From an uncultured Methylococcaceae bacterium (lineage in GTDB: Bacteria; Pseudomonadota; Gammaproteobacteria; Methylococcales; Methylococcaceae): a stretch of DNA of 58,677 nucleotides. Every line of letters begins with the position of its first letter. Within the stretch, counting starts at the first letter, position 1. The notes beneath the pieces are model-generated. The model worked only from the letters and a program-made list of their open reading frames with translations, did no database searches and was not told the DNA's origin. Positions 17,338 to 25,040 of the stretch are shown piece by piece. The translations under genes were made by a program, and so were the position numbers. The stretch is taken from contig CAIZPP010000232.1 in the NCBI GenBank assembly GCA_903934875.1, positions 1 to 58,677 on the forward strand. Direction: 5' to 3'.

Positions 17338-17934
17338 ATGAAAATTTTGCTCGACGCGAAAGCGACGCGGATGCGGAAAAACTGCACGTCCGGGCCTGTC
17401 CGGGGTGCTTCCGCTGACACAGGCTCCTACCGTAACCGGCATCCCATCACACACACAATTCGGCTGGCGGCGCTATTTGCGTTGAACCTACTCGTCCTCT
17501 CAGTCGGGCTGGCCCAGACCATGTACAAATCCGTCACCCCCGATGGAAAAATCATTTATAGCGACCATCCCCCCAGCGATGGCAAAGTATTGAAGACGAT
17601 CACCCCTGACAGTGTTCCGAGCACCGCACTGCCTGCCTTAGCAACAGAGCAGTTGCGCAAACTCAAAGCACTAAGCCCAACGGCGGCTACCGCACCGTCA
17701 AATGGCGTTGTGCTGTACTCAGCGTCTTGGTGCGGCTACTGTGCCAAGGCTAAGGCTTATCTTGCCGCCAAGGGTATCCCCTACCAAGAAATTGATATCG
17801 ACACACCCAATGGTTTGGCGTCATTTGCTCAAGCGGGTGGCGGCAAGGGCGTTCCTTTACTGTTTTCGGGTGGTCAAAGCATTGAAGGTTTCTTACCCGC
17901 CGCGTATGACCAATTCTTCTCCATCCCCCAGTAA
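17338..17934 (+). CDS. Exported DUF4124-glutaredoxin domain protein
   Basis: 198-aa protein with three parts: a hydrophobic export segment (LAALFALNLLVLSVGLAQ, residues ~43-60) after a long basic N-terminus, a DUF4124-like segment (MYKSVTPDGKIIYSDHPP), and a glutaredoxin domain (residues ~120-198). The glutaredoxin part has the redox motif CGYC in YSASWCGYCAKAKAYL and the cis-Pro loop GVPLLF. It is probably a periplasmic thiol-disulfide protein, although the partner is unknown. The N-terminal 40 residues are odd and the true start might be downstream. The chosen ATG has a G-rich SD. Confidence 0.75.
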   Translation: MKILLDAKATRMRKNCTSGPVRGASADTGSYRNRHPITHTIRLAALFALNLLVLSVGLAQTMYKSVTPDGKIIYSDHPPSDGKVLKTITPDSVPSTALPALATEQLRKLKALSPTAATAPSNGVVLYSASWCGYCAKAKAYLAAKGIPYQEIDIDTPNGLASFAQAGGGKGVPLLFSGGQSIEGFLPAAYDQFFSIPQ

Positions 17935-17979
17935 CATAGAATAAGATTCCTAATCTTCAATGGCAATCGGAACAACCCT

Positions 17980-20865
17980 ATGACCGATGCAAGCGACTTG
18001 AAGCGATTCCAGATTTTCCTTGCCTCTCCGGGCGATGTGTCGCTGGAACGCAAGCTGGCCCGCGAGGCCATTGAGCACATTAATGGCGAACGGCGATTCC
18101 GTGGGCGTATCGTGTGTGAAAGCGTCGCCTGGGACCGTGCGGGGGTGGCGCTGGAAGCCGGGATGACACCGCAACAAGCCATTGCACTGGGGCTTCCCAA
18201 ACCCGAGGATTGCGATCTGGTGGTGGTCATTCTGTGGTCGCGCATCGGTACGCCCCTGCCCGCCGATTTTGCATTAAAAACCGACGGTACGCCCTATCTG
18301 TCCGGCACCGAATGGGAGTACCTGAATGCGGTCCAAGGGTTTAGGGCCAAACAAAAATCCGGCAATATTTGGGTGTTCCAGCGCACGGAAATCCCCAAAC
18401 ACGCCATTGATGACCCGGATATCTGCAAGATTCTTGAACAGTGGGACAGGCTGAAGACGTTCTTGGCAAGCTTCACCAATGCTGACAACTCGCTGAACGG
18501 GGGGCTTAATCGCTACAAAACGCCGGATGACTTCAGCCAACAGTTTGAGCGCTTTCTGCGCGACCGCTTGGACAAGTTGCTGGAGACCTTGCCCCCGCCC
18601 GACCTTTCAGCCTTTACACGGGCATCCAACATAAAACCACTGTGGACCGAATCGCCCTACCCCGGCTTGGGTGCGTACACCCCGGAACAAGCCCCGATTT
18701 ATTTTGGCCGAGGGCGCGAGGCCGATCAATTGCTGAAACCATTTGCCGATTCTTCCGTTCGTTTTGTCGCCGTCGTAGGCGTGTCCGGTTCCGGCAAGTC
18801 ATCGCTGGTCATGGCGGGGCTGTTGCCGCGCTTGCGCTCTAGTATGATAGGTAATGCGCCTTGGATAGACCTGATCATCAAACCCGGCGAACGAGGGGAC
18901 AATCCCTTTTTGGCCTTGGCCTTTGTGCTGAAATCACAATTGAAACTGACCGGCCAAACGGAAGCCGAACTGGCCCGCGCACTGCAAGCGGATTGGCAGC
19001 TTGCGCAACGCCATGTGGACACGCTGCTGGCCAACCAACCGCAGGCCCAAGAGTTGTTGCTCGTCATTGACCAGTTTGAAGAATTGTTCACCCAATGCAA
19101 GCCCAGTGAAACCGGGGACTTTATCCAGTTGTTGGAGCATCTGGTGTCACTGCCGCGAGTGCGGGCGGTGGCGACCTTGCGCGCCGATTTTTATGCCACC
19201 GCGATTGCCGAACCCGTCTTGGCCAATTTGCTGCGCCAAAATCACGGCACCTTCCCGCTGGACTTGCCGGGGACCGGCGCGATTCATCAAATGATCACCC
19301 GGCCTGCCGAGGCGGGCGGGGTGGAGTTGCAAGACGGTTTAGCCGCCAAGCTGCTGGATGAAGCTGGCCGGGGACCGGGTGCGATGGCCTTGATCGCCTA
19401 CACGCTGAACCAATTATACGAGCGGGAACAGTCACATGTTCTGAGCATAGCCGCTTATGAACGGCTGGGCGGCGTGACCGGGGCCATCCAACAACGTGCC
19501 GACGAAGCCTTGGCCGGTTTGGAAAAAAGCCTAGACCTAAACACAGGCTTGCCCAAGCTGTTCGCGCATTTGGTCGAAGTAAACGAGCAGGAGGTCGCCA
19601 CCCGTCGCCGTGCATTACAACAAGACCTGAACGGGGATGCGGGCAAGCTGGCCGATGCCTTGATTAAAGCGCGGTTGTTGGTTTCCGGTAAGGGGGTAAA
19701 TGACCAGCCGACGCTGGAAGTGTCGCATGAAACGGTGTTGAGCGGCTGGGACCGCTTGCGGTTGTGGATTTTAGAGGATGCCAAGGTGTTGCGTTTGCGC
19801 CGGGATTTAGAATTGGTCGCCAGTGAATGGAACTCAGCCGACCGACCGGGTGCAGGCTTGCGCACGGGAAACCTACTCAAAGGCTATTTGAAAGCCGCCG
19901 AACCGCGCTCGGCAACCGCGCAGGCGTATTTGGCCGCCTGCAACAACAAGAACCGGTGGATACACATTGGCTGGTCCGTTGCGGGCGTGTGCGTGCTTCT
20001 AGGCCTGGGGCTTTTTTTACATGTCAACCGCTCCTCCTATCCGCCCGCCTTGGCCAGCAAGGCGCTATTGGTTCAATACCATCTTTGGCCCTTAACCGAA
20101 CCAGACATGGTCAGGATTCCAGTGGGTGATTTCCAAATGGGCGATCTTAACGGGGATAAAGATGAGAAGCTCACACACACCGTCCGGTTTGCCAAAGCCT
20201 ACGCGATGGGCCGCTATGAAGTCAGCTTTGACGAGTACGATCTGTTTGCCGCCGCCACCGGACGGGAACGGCCGAATGATCAAGGCTGGGGGCGAGGTAA
20301 TCGACCCGTCATCAATATCAGTTGGGTTGACGCAGTGGCCTACACTGCGTGGCTATCTGAACGCACCGGCAAGCAATATCGGTTGCCATCCGAGGCGGAA
20401 TGGGAATATGCCACCCGCGCTGGCACGACCACGCCACGGTTTTGGGCCGAAAATCCAACAGGCGAACCAGATGCGGCCTGCACCTATGCCAATGTATTCG
20501 ACCAGAGAAACGAGTCTGAGATCAGGGACAATTATACTGGCACCAAATGGAAATCGTTTAAATGCTCGGATGATTTCCCGTTCACGGCCCCAGTGGATCA
20601 ATTCCAAGCCAATGCCTGGGGTTTGTACAATACCTTGGGCAATGTTTGGGAATGGGTGCAGGATTGCTATCATGAGACCTATCAGGGTGCGCCTGACAAT
20701 GGCAGTGCATACGATGGTAGCACGAAATGTGCTTCAGACAAGCGGGTGATCCGAGGCGGTTCTTGGTACGGCAGACAATTGAGGTTGCGTTCGGCCTCGC
20801 GCGGCTGGAGCAACCCCTACTTCAGGAAGGACCTCCTTGGCTTCCGCCTTGCCCAGGACTTATAG
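17980..20865 (+). CDS. DUF4062-STAND NTPase-TM-FGE domain protein, probable conflict/immune sensor
   Basis: 961 aa in four parts. Residues 1-~215: DUF4062, a TIR-like fold (FQIFLASPGDVSLER; Glu111 in SGTEWEY). Residues ~225-640: a STAND-type NTPase opening YPGLGAYTPEQAPIYFGR, with Walker A GVSGSGKSS (267-275) and Walker B LLLVID (359-364) followed by QFEE. Residues ~661-682: one membrane helix. Residues ~708-961: formylglycine-generating-enzyme/C-type-lectin-like domain (MVRIPVGDFQMGD, YRLPSEAEWEYATRAG, GNVWEWVQDC). The two catalytic cysteines of true FGEs are missing near RGGSW, so this end probably binds ligand rather than acting as an enzyme. Its last ~37 residues have the form of a DGR variable region. 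Related architectures are known in prokaryotic immune or programmed-death systems; the role here is inferred. Confidence 0.88.
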   Translation: MTDASDLKRFQIFLASPGDVSLERKLAREAIEHINGERRFRGRIVCESVAWDRAGVALEAGMTPQQAIALGLPKPEDCDLVVVILWSRIGTPLPADFALKTDGTPYLSGTEWEYLNAVQGFRAKQKSGNIWVFQRTEIPKHAIDDPDICKILEQWDRLKTFLASFTNADNSLNGGLNRYKTPDDFSQQFERFLRDRLDKLLETLPPPDLSAFTRASNIKPLWTESPYPGLGAYTPEQAPIYFGRGREADQLLKPFADSSVRFVAVVGVSGSGKSSLVMAGLLPRLRSSMIGNAPWIDLIIKPGERGDNPFLALAFVLKSQLKLTGQTEAELARALQADWQLAQRHVDTLLANQPQAQELLLVIDQFEELFTQCKPSETGDFIQLLEHLVSLPRVRAVATLRADFYATAIAEPVLANLLRQNHGTFPLDLPGTGAIHQMITRPAEAGGVELQDGLAAKLLDEAGRGPGAMALIAYTLNQLYEREQSHVLSIAAYERLGGVTGAIQQRADEALAGLEKSLDLNTGLPKLFAHLVEVNEQEVATRRRALQQDLNGDAGKLADALIKARLLVSGKGVNDQPTLEVSHETVLSGWDRLRLWILEDAKVLRLRRDLELVASEWNSADRPGAGLRTGNLLKGYLKAAEPRSATAQAYLAACNNKNRWIHIGWSVAGVCVLLGLGLFLHVNRSSYPPALASKALLVQYHLWPLTEPDMVRIPVGDFQMGDLNGDKDEKLTHTVRFAKAYAMGRYEVSFDEYDLFAAATGRERPNDQGWGRGNRPVINISWVDAVAYTAWLSERTGKQYRLPSEAEWEYATRAGTTTPRFWAENPTGEPDAACTYANVFDQRNESEIRDNYTGTKWKSFKCSDDFPFTAPVDQFQANAWGLYNTLGNVWEWVQDCYHETYQGAPDNGSAYDGSTKCASDKRVIRGGSWYGRQLRLRSASRGWSNPYFRKDLLGFRLAQDL

Positions 20866-20905
20866 CCCTTTGTGCTTTTTCCCTTTGCTTTTTTTCTTTG
20901 GGGAT

Positions 20906-20934
20906 ATGGGGCGCAGCCCCATCGACTTTTTTTT
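20906..20934 (+). terminator. Rho-independent terminator after the STAND-FGE gene
   Basis: ATGGGGC (20906-20912), loop GCA, GCCCCAT (20916-20922), then CGAC and eight T (20927-20934). It lies 41 bases after the stop codon. The same hairpin sits where DGR target genes often carry a stem-loop, but the T tract makes termination the simplest reading. Confidence 0.85.
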
Positions 20935-20974
20935 GGCTAGCCCGCACCACTATTGTGCGCCAGTGTTAATCGTA

Positions 20975-21059
20975 GGATGGGTAGATGCAGGGATGCCGAA
21001 ACCCATCATTTGGGGTTCGCCGCCTTGCTGTGACGGGTTTCGCTTTGCTCTACCCATCC
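20975..21059. repeat. Palindromic intergenic repeat (GGATGGGTAG...CTACCCATCC)
   Basis: Ten-base perfect arms (20975-20984 and 21050-21059) enclose a second pair, GAAACCC and GGGTTTC. The type is common between genes in many bacteria. It separates the STAND-FGE gene from the inhibitor gene. Confidence 0.7.
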
Positions 21060-21073
21060 GTTGAAAACGCAGT

Positions 21074-21469
21074 ATGAAAATAATTGCTATACAACTGATA
21101 TTACTCGCCCTGCTGATGATAACCTCGCCTGTTTACGCCACACCGCAAACGGCCAGCGCTGCCGACAATGGCCGTACGATTGAGTTGCATGTGGGCCAAA
21201 CATTGACGTTAACGCTAGGCACTAACCCTTCGACCGGCTATCGCTGGGTGTTTGACGGCAACGCTAGCCCTATTGTCGTTCAACAGGGGGAGCCGGTCTA
21301 TGCCGCCGACCATCCCGGCGAGGGTTTGATGGGCGGCGGCGGCATCGAACATTGGACATTCCGTGCGGTGCGGCCGGGAGCGGGAACCTTGCGCCTAGAC
21401 TATCGCCGCCCTTGGGAGAAAACGCTAGCACCGGCAAACCGGGTCGAGTTTCCGCTTATCGTGAAGTAG
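21074..21469 (+). CDS. Chagasin-type (family I42) cysteine protease inhibitor, secreted
   Basis: 131 aa with a signal peptide ending near VYATPQTA. The three inhibitory loops of the I42 family are all visible: NPSTGYRW (loop BC), the Gly-rich GLMGGGGIEHWTF (loop DE) and RRPWE (loop FG). Such proteins block papain-like cysteine proteases. In a free-living bacterium the target may be its own or a predator's protease. It is monocistronic, between repeats. Confidence 0.9.
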   Translation: MKIIAIQLILLALLMITSPVYATPQTASAADNGRTIELHVGQTLTLTLGTNPSTGYRWVFDGNASPIVVQQGEPVYAADHPGEGLMGGGGIEHWTFRAVRPGAGTLRLDYRRPWEKTLAPANRVEFPLIVK

Positions 21470-21490
21470 GCTATGGTTTATGGAGCGCTA

Positions 21491-21567
21491 CGGAAGTAAA
21501 GCTACTTTCGATTTGCCCTCAACCCAACCCTCTCTGCTAGGAGTTTAATGTTGCTTTACTTCCGCAG
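21491..21567. repeat. Family 5 element with 12-bp inverted ends, containing family 4 sequence
   Basis: CGGAAGTAAAGC (21491-21502) and GCTTTACTTCCG (21553-21564) are perfect inverted ends. Between them lie GATTTGCCCTCAACCCAACC, a family 4-like segment, and GGAGTTTAATG, shared with the hyfB start region. Repeats are therefore nested or composite here. Confidence 0.65.
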
Positions 21568-21728
21568 TTCCCCATATCGGCAGTTTTCTTCACCATTCAG
21601 TGAATTTACATTGCAAAAAACAGATGGTTACTCCATATTGGAGCATCGGCAAGTAAATCGGCAATAATCATCACTTGATGTATCATAATGCAAGCACTGG
21701 CAATGTCTTACCATTATTTAGGATCGGC

Positions 21729-22925
21729 ATGACCTTACCCGCAGAAACACCGTCGATAATAGAACCCTGTTTGCTTGAAACGACTCCTGTCGAACTTAAC
21801 GATCTGATCGCCAACTTGGCAACGGCGACAGAGCGGCTAGGTGGCAAGCTGCACCCGCACACGGCATCTAAGCTCGCCGATCTGGTCCGAATCATGAACT
21901 GCTATTACTCCAATCTGATTGAGGGACACCACACCACGCCCCGCGACATTGAACGTGCGCTAAAGGACGACTTGGACGGAGAGGAAACCCGCCGCAATTT
22001 GCAAATCGAAGCGCGGGCGCACATCCGAGTGCAGCGAATGGTTGACCGGCTGCATGGCGCAGGGGAATTACCCGAGCCAGCTTCGCTGGATTTCATCTGT
22101 TGGCTGCACCGTGAGTTCTACGTCGATGTGCCGGATGCCATGCTTTTGGTCCAAGGGGGAGGGCGGTGTATGCGGATGGAGCCTGGCGCTTTACGAAGCT
22201 TGCCAGAGCATAACGTCGAAGTGGGGCGGCATATTCCGCCGGACAGCGAGGGCGTAGACATGTTCATGCGTTACTTTGAACGGCGCTATCGTTTGGCTCC
22301 ACTGGGTAAGGGTGGACGCATCATCGCCATGGCCGCAGCCCATCACCGGATAAATTACATTCATCCCTTCCTTGACGGCAACGGACGCGTCAGCCGTCTG
22401 ATGAGCCATGCGATGGGCTTTTACGCCGGGATAGGCGCATCCGGTTTGTGGTCGGTGTCGCGGGGGCTTGCGCGGGGGTTGCCAAGTAGCCCATCATACA
22501 AGCAGATGATGGATTATGCCGACAGCCGCCGGCTAAGCGACTTGGATGGGCGTGGCAATCTCTCCCAAAAAGCACTGACCGAGTTTATCCTCTGGTTCTT
22601 GGGCGTTTGCCTCGACCAAGTGGAGTTCATGGCCGATTTATTTACATTGGACAATCTCGCAGCCCGCCTCAAGCTCTATGTGGAAAGCAGGACGATGAAA
22701 CCGGTAGCCTTTTTTATCTTGGAAAAGGTGTTGCTATTGGGTGAGTTGCCGCGTGGCGAGGCGGAGCGGATCACCGGGCTGAAGGAGCGGACGGCGCGGC
22801 AGGTGCTCACCAGCTTGGTGGAGGATGGTATTTTGGATTCGACAACACCTAAAGGGCCGGTCTCATTGCGCTTCCCCAGCCATGCCGTGGAAATATTGTT
22901 TCCGCGTTTGTTTTCAGGCAACTGA
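21729..22925 (+). CDS. fic: Fic family protein (class II) with C-terminal winged helix
   Basis: Fic enzymes usually transfer AMP from ATP to a hydroxyl of a target protein. The active-site motif [12 protein letters not shown] starts at residue 212, with all key residues present. An N-terminal inhibitory helix motif SNLIEG (Ser61, Glu65, Gly66) matches the [S/T]xxxE[G/N] of self-inhibited class II Fics, so the enzyme should be held off until the Glu is displaced. The C-terminal ~80 residues look like a winged-helix domain ([20 protein letters not shown]). ATG 21729 was chosen for its AGGA SD; TTG 21675 or ATG 21678 would add 17-18 residues. The target is unknown. Confidence 0.9.
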   Translation: MTLPAETPSIIEPCLLETTPVELNDLIANLATATERLGGKLHPHTASKLADLVRIMNCYYSNLIEGHHTTPRDIERALKDDLDGEETRRNLQIEARAHIRVQRMVDRLHGAGELPEPASLDFICWLHREFYVDVPDAMLLVQGGGRCMRMEPGALRSLPEHNVEVGRHIPPDSEGVDMFMRYFERRYRLAPLGKGGRIIAMAAAHHRINYIHPFLDGNGRVSRLMSHAMGFYAGIGASGLWSVSRGLARGLPSSPSYKQMMDYADSRRLSDLDGRGNLSQKALTEFILWFLGVCLDQVEFMADLFTLDNLAARLKLYVESRTMKPVAFFILEKVLLLGELPRGEAERITGLKERTARQVLTSLVEDGILDSTTPKGPVSLRFPSHAVEILFPRLFSGN

Positions 22926-22955
22926 TTCACTCGCAAGTTTTTTAAAACGCTGCCA

Positions 22956-25040
22956 CTACAACTGCGCCTGAATCGCGGTAATCGCTATCGTGTTGACAAT
23001 GTCGGGCACTAGCGCCCCCCGGCTCAAATCGTTGACCGGCTTGTTCAAGCCTTGCAAGATGGGTCCGATGGCGACGGCTTCTGCGGAACGCTGTACTGCT
23101 TTATAGGCGTTATTGCCGGCGTTAAGATTGGGGAAAATAAACACGGTCGCATGGCCGGCCACTTCGCTGCCCGGCAGCTTCAATTTCGCAACGTCAATGT
23201 CAATGGCCGCGTCATATTGCAACGGCCCTTCGATTTTGAGGTCGGGACGGCGTAGCTGCGCCATCTGAGTTGCCTCGCGCACTTTGTCCACTTCGGGGCC
23301 TTGGCCTGACTTGCCGGTAGAATAGGAGAGCATCGCCACCCGTGGCACAATCCCGAAAGTCTGCGCAGTCAATGCCGAGTTGATGGCAATATCCGCCAAT
23401 TGCTCAGCCGATGGGTCTGGATTGATGGCGCAATCGCCATAAACGAGTACACGGTCTTCAAGGCACATGAAAAATACGCTGGACACTATGGATATGCCAG
23501 GTTGGGTCTTGATGATTTGCAGGGCTGGCCGAATCGTTGCGGCCGTGGTGTGTGTGGCCCCGGACACCATGCCGTCCGCATAGCCTAGATGGGCCATCAT
23601 GGTGCCAAAAAAAGTCGACTCCGACATCGCCTCATAAGCGATGGGCCAGGAAATGCCCTTGTGTTCGCGCAGTTCGCAATAAGTTGCGGTAAATAATTCC
23701 CGCAGTTCGGAAGTCAACGGATCGACGATTTTGGCTTTTTCCAAGGACAGGCCCAATGAGCTGATTTTGCGCTTGATGTCTGGCTCGTTGCCTAGCAAGG
23801 TGATGTCGCATATATCCCGGAATAATGCGATTTCTGCGGCTCTCAGCACACGCTCCTCTATGCCTTCAGGCAGTACGATATGCTTGCGGTTGCTCTTGGC
23901 CCGATGAATCAACTCATATTGGAACATCAGCGGCGTCATATGTTCGGACGGTGCTAGGGCAACACGCTGAATTATTTCCGGCAGGTCAACCGAGGTCTCC
24001 ACTAGGCCTAGGGCGGCGGCGATTTTGCGATGGTCCCACGGACCGATGCTGCACTCGACGGCATTCACCGCAATGGCCGTGGGGAAAGTGCCCATATCCA
24101 CGGCCAACACCGGCAAGGTTTTGGCACCTAGGCTTTCCAGAATTTGCCGGACTTTAGGTGCGGGTTTGATATTGCCGCTCAAAATGAGGCCGGCTATATG
24201 CGGGTATAAGCCGGAAAGGTCCGCAGCCAACAACCCTAGAATAATATCGGAACGGTCGCCCGGCGTGATGAACAGGCTACCTTCCTCAATGTGTTCCAGG
24301 AAATGGGGCAGTTCCATAGCGGCAATCTTGACATTTTTTACCACCCCATCAAGCAATTCCTGGCTACCGCTGATGAGTTCCGCTTGGAGTGAGTTGGCGA
24401 TTTCGCCTATGGTCGGCATTTGCAAACGAGGATCTTCGGCGATCACATAAATAGGCAAATCGTCAATAAATATCGTCCCCAGCAAGGACAACAACTTCTC
24501 CCTGTCGGCGGGATTGACATGGGTGACGACCACGGCCACTATGTCGCAACGGTGGTCACGCAATTGATTGATGATCATCTGCGTCGCGTCAATAATACTC
24601 ATAACGGGCTTGTCCGCCCCTTTCAGCACAGGCAACATCGGTATGCCGAGATGGTTAGCCATCGCCATATTGAACTCCAACTCCACAGCGGCGGCGGCTT
24701 TGGTGTAATCAGACCCCACGCAGACGACAAAGTCGCATTGTGCCTCTAGATTTTTATATTTTTCCAATATGAGGCTGTAAAGCTCTTCCCTTCTATCCTC
24801 CACTAGCAATATGCGAGCCTCTTCAAAAGTGCATCCATACATGGTTTCGTAACCATTGAACTGCTGGTAACGCGATTTAATCAGACTGATGAAAGAGTCA
24901 AGTTGACAGGATTCATTGACGACAGGCCGGAAAAAACCGATACGCCCGATTCGTCCCACTAGGAACTCCATCAGTCCTAGCACCATGATGGTTTTCCCGC
25001 TGTAAGGCTCCGAACTGGTGATATAAATGCCTTTGGTCAT
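22956..25040 (-). CDS. pta: Phosphate acetyltransferase (long, DRTGG-domain type)
   Basis: Interconverts acetyl-CoA and acetyl phosphate. About 694 aa in three parts: an N-terminal P-loop domain (SSEPYSGKT), a middle DRTGG-like regulatory region, and the C-terminal PTA catalytic domain from about residue 370 (SNRKHIVLPEGIEERVLRAAE) ending in GLNKPVNDLSRG. The start at ATG 25040 overlaps the glgP stop as ATGA, indicating translational coupling; the frame extends 15 bases further upstream inside glgP. No acetate kinase gene is in the window. Confidence 0.95.
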   Translation of the reverse strand: MTKGIYITSSEPYSGKTIMVLGLMEFLVGRIGRIGFFRPVVNESCQLDSFISLIKSRYQQFNGYETMYGCTFEEARILLVEDRREELYSLILEKYKNLEAQCDFVVCVGSDYTKAAAAVELEFNMAMANHLGIPMLPVLKGADKPVMSIIDATQMIINQLRDHRCDIVAVVVTHVNPADREKLLSLLGTIFIDDLPIYVIAEDPRLQMPTIGEIANSLQAELISGSQELLDGVVKNVKIAAMELPHFLEHIEEGSLFITPGDRSDIILGLLAADLSGLYPHIAGLILSGNIKPAPKVRQILESLGAKTLPVLAVDMGTFPTAIAVNAVECSIGPWDHRKIAAALGLVETSVDLPEIIQRVALAPSEHMTPLMFQYELIHRAKSNRKHIVLPEGIEERVLRAAEIALFRDICDITLLGNEPDIKRKISSLGLSLEKAKIVDPLTSELRELFTATYCELREHKGISWPIAYEAMSESTFFGTMMAHLGYADGMVSGATHTTAATIRPALQIIKTQPGISIVSSVFFMCLEDRVLVYGDCAINPDPSAEQLADIAINSALTAQTFGIVPRVAMLSYSTGKSGQGPEVDKVREATQMAQLRRPDLKIEGPLQYDAAIDIDVAKLKLPGSEVAGHATVFIFPNLNAGNNAYKAVQRSAEAVAIGPILQGLNKPVNDLSRGALVPDIVNTIAITAIQAQL

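Noticed and set aside
20906-20934. DGR target-site cruciform after the FGE gene
   Set aside because: The hairpin is followed by eight T and is better read as a terminator; without a template repeat a DGR role for it cannot be claimed.
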